Positions 5,732 to 5,808 of a stretch of 5,808 nt of DNA are shown here, piece after piece. The notes below the pieces were generated by a model. That model saw nothing but the letters and a program-made list of their open reading frames with translations. It made no database searches and was not told where the DNA came from. Position 1 is the stretch's first letter; the number at the start of each line of letters is the position of its first letter. Made by a program: the position numbers and the translations under genes. Origin of the DNA: JAGXIT01 sp049293335 (GTDB taxonomy: Bacteria; Patescibacteriota; Saccharimonadia; Saccharimonadales; UBA4665); the NCBI GenBank assembly GCA_049293335.1, contig JBATSO010000007.1:1-5808 (forward strand), written 5' to 3'.

Positions 5732-5808
5732 GGGGCTGTAGCTCAGTTGGCTAGAGTGCTTCCATGGCATGGAAGAGGTCCAGGGTTCGAGTCCCTGTAG
5801 CTCCACCA
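5732..5808 (+). tRNA. tRNA-Ala (anticodon GGC)
   Basis: A complete 77-nt cloverleaf that decodes GCC/GCU alanine codons. The acceptor stem is 5732-5738 with 5798-5804, including a G-U wobble at the third pair, the G3:U70 identity element read by alanyl-tRNA synthetase. The D arm is 5741-5757, the anticodon stem CTTCC/GGAAG (5759-5763 with 5771-5775) and the anticodon GGC is 5766-5768 in loop ATGGCAT. The T arm is CAGGG/CCCTG with loop TTCGAGT (5781-5797). The discriminator is A5805 and CCA is encoded (5806-5808). The loop carries A32 and U38, a pair known to be characteristic of bacterial tRNA-Ala(GGC). The gene ends exactly at the window edge and is divergent from the operon. Confidence 0.97.

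Noticed and set aside
1..5808. CRISPR array, insertion sequence or attachment-site signature
   Set aside because: No regularly spaced repeats, transposase or integrase reading frame, or long terminal inverted repeats are visible. A tRNA is a common integration target, but the window ends at its 3' end, so nothing can be judged.

Overview
The window holds a four-gene block on the minus strand and a divergent tRNA gene on the plus strand. The minus-strand genes, in transcription order from high to low coordinates, are: a proline/serine/threonine-rich single-pass membrane protein (3941-5587), a membrane-anchored MurF-type ligase (2257-3885), an alpha/beta hydrolase (1507-2253), and a second, more divergent membrane-anchored MurF-type ligase (60-1514). 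Spacing is tight: 3 nt before the hydrolase, an 8-nt overlap before the last ligase, and 55 nt (13 nt if the alternative start is used) before the first ligase. All four stops are TAA. I read this as one operon driven from a promoter near 5632-5661.

At the right edge, 5732-5808 is a complete tRNA-Ala with anticodon GGC and an encoded CCA. About 130 bp of divergent intergenic DNA (5603-5731) separates it from the operon and contains plausible promoters for both sides plus three short dyads. At the left edge, 59 bp beyond the last stop carry an 11-bp perfect tandem duplication. A plus-strand frame stays open from base 1 to a TAG at 61-63, so a convergent gene may end there.

Organism: certainly bacterial (Mur ligases, bacterial tRNA-Ala identity elements). 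The membrane-anchored MurF relatives, the 'PGQM...PEHMEFFG' style of the first ligase and the compact gene order remind me of Patescibacteria (CPR), perhaps Saccharibacteria. That assignment rests on recollection of family style, not a search. Codon reading is standard, with no sign of UGA recoding.

How the genes may work together: both ligases have the Mur ATP-binding core and the MurF-type DD(S/T)YN signature. In both, the usual N-terminal UDP-MurNAc-binding domain is replaced by a hydrophobic region sharing the pattern HTLV...YLxWFWRxKxF. They are therefore paralogs held at the membrane, and both seem to lack the lysine that is carbamylated in canonical Mur ligases. With a serine hydrolase between them and an extracytoplasmic membrane protein in front, the block looks like a cell-envelope module that forms an amide bond on a membrane-proximal or lipid-linked substrate. 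The substrate cannot be told from sequence alone.
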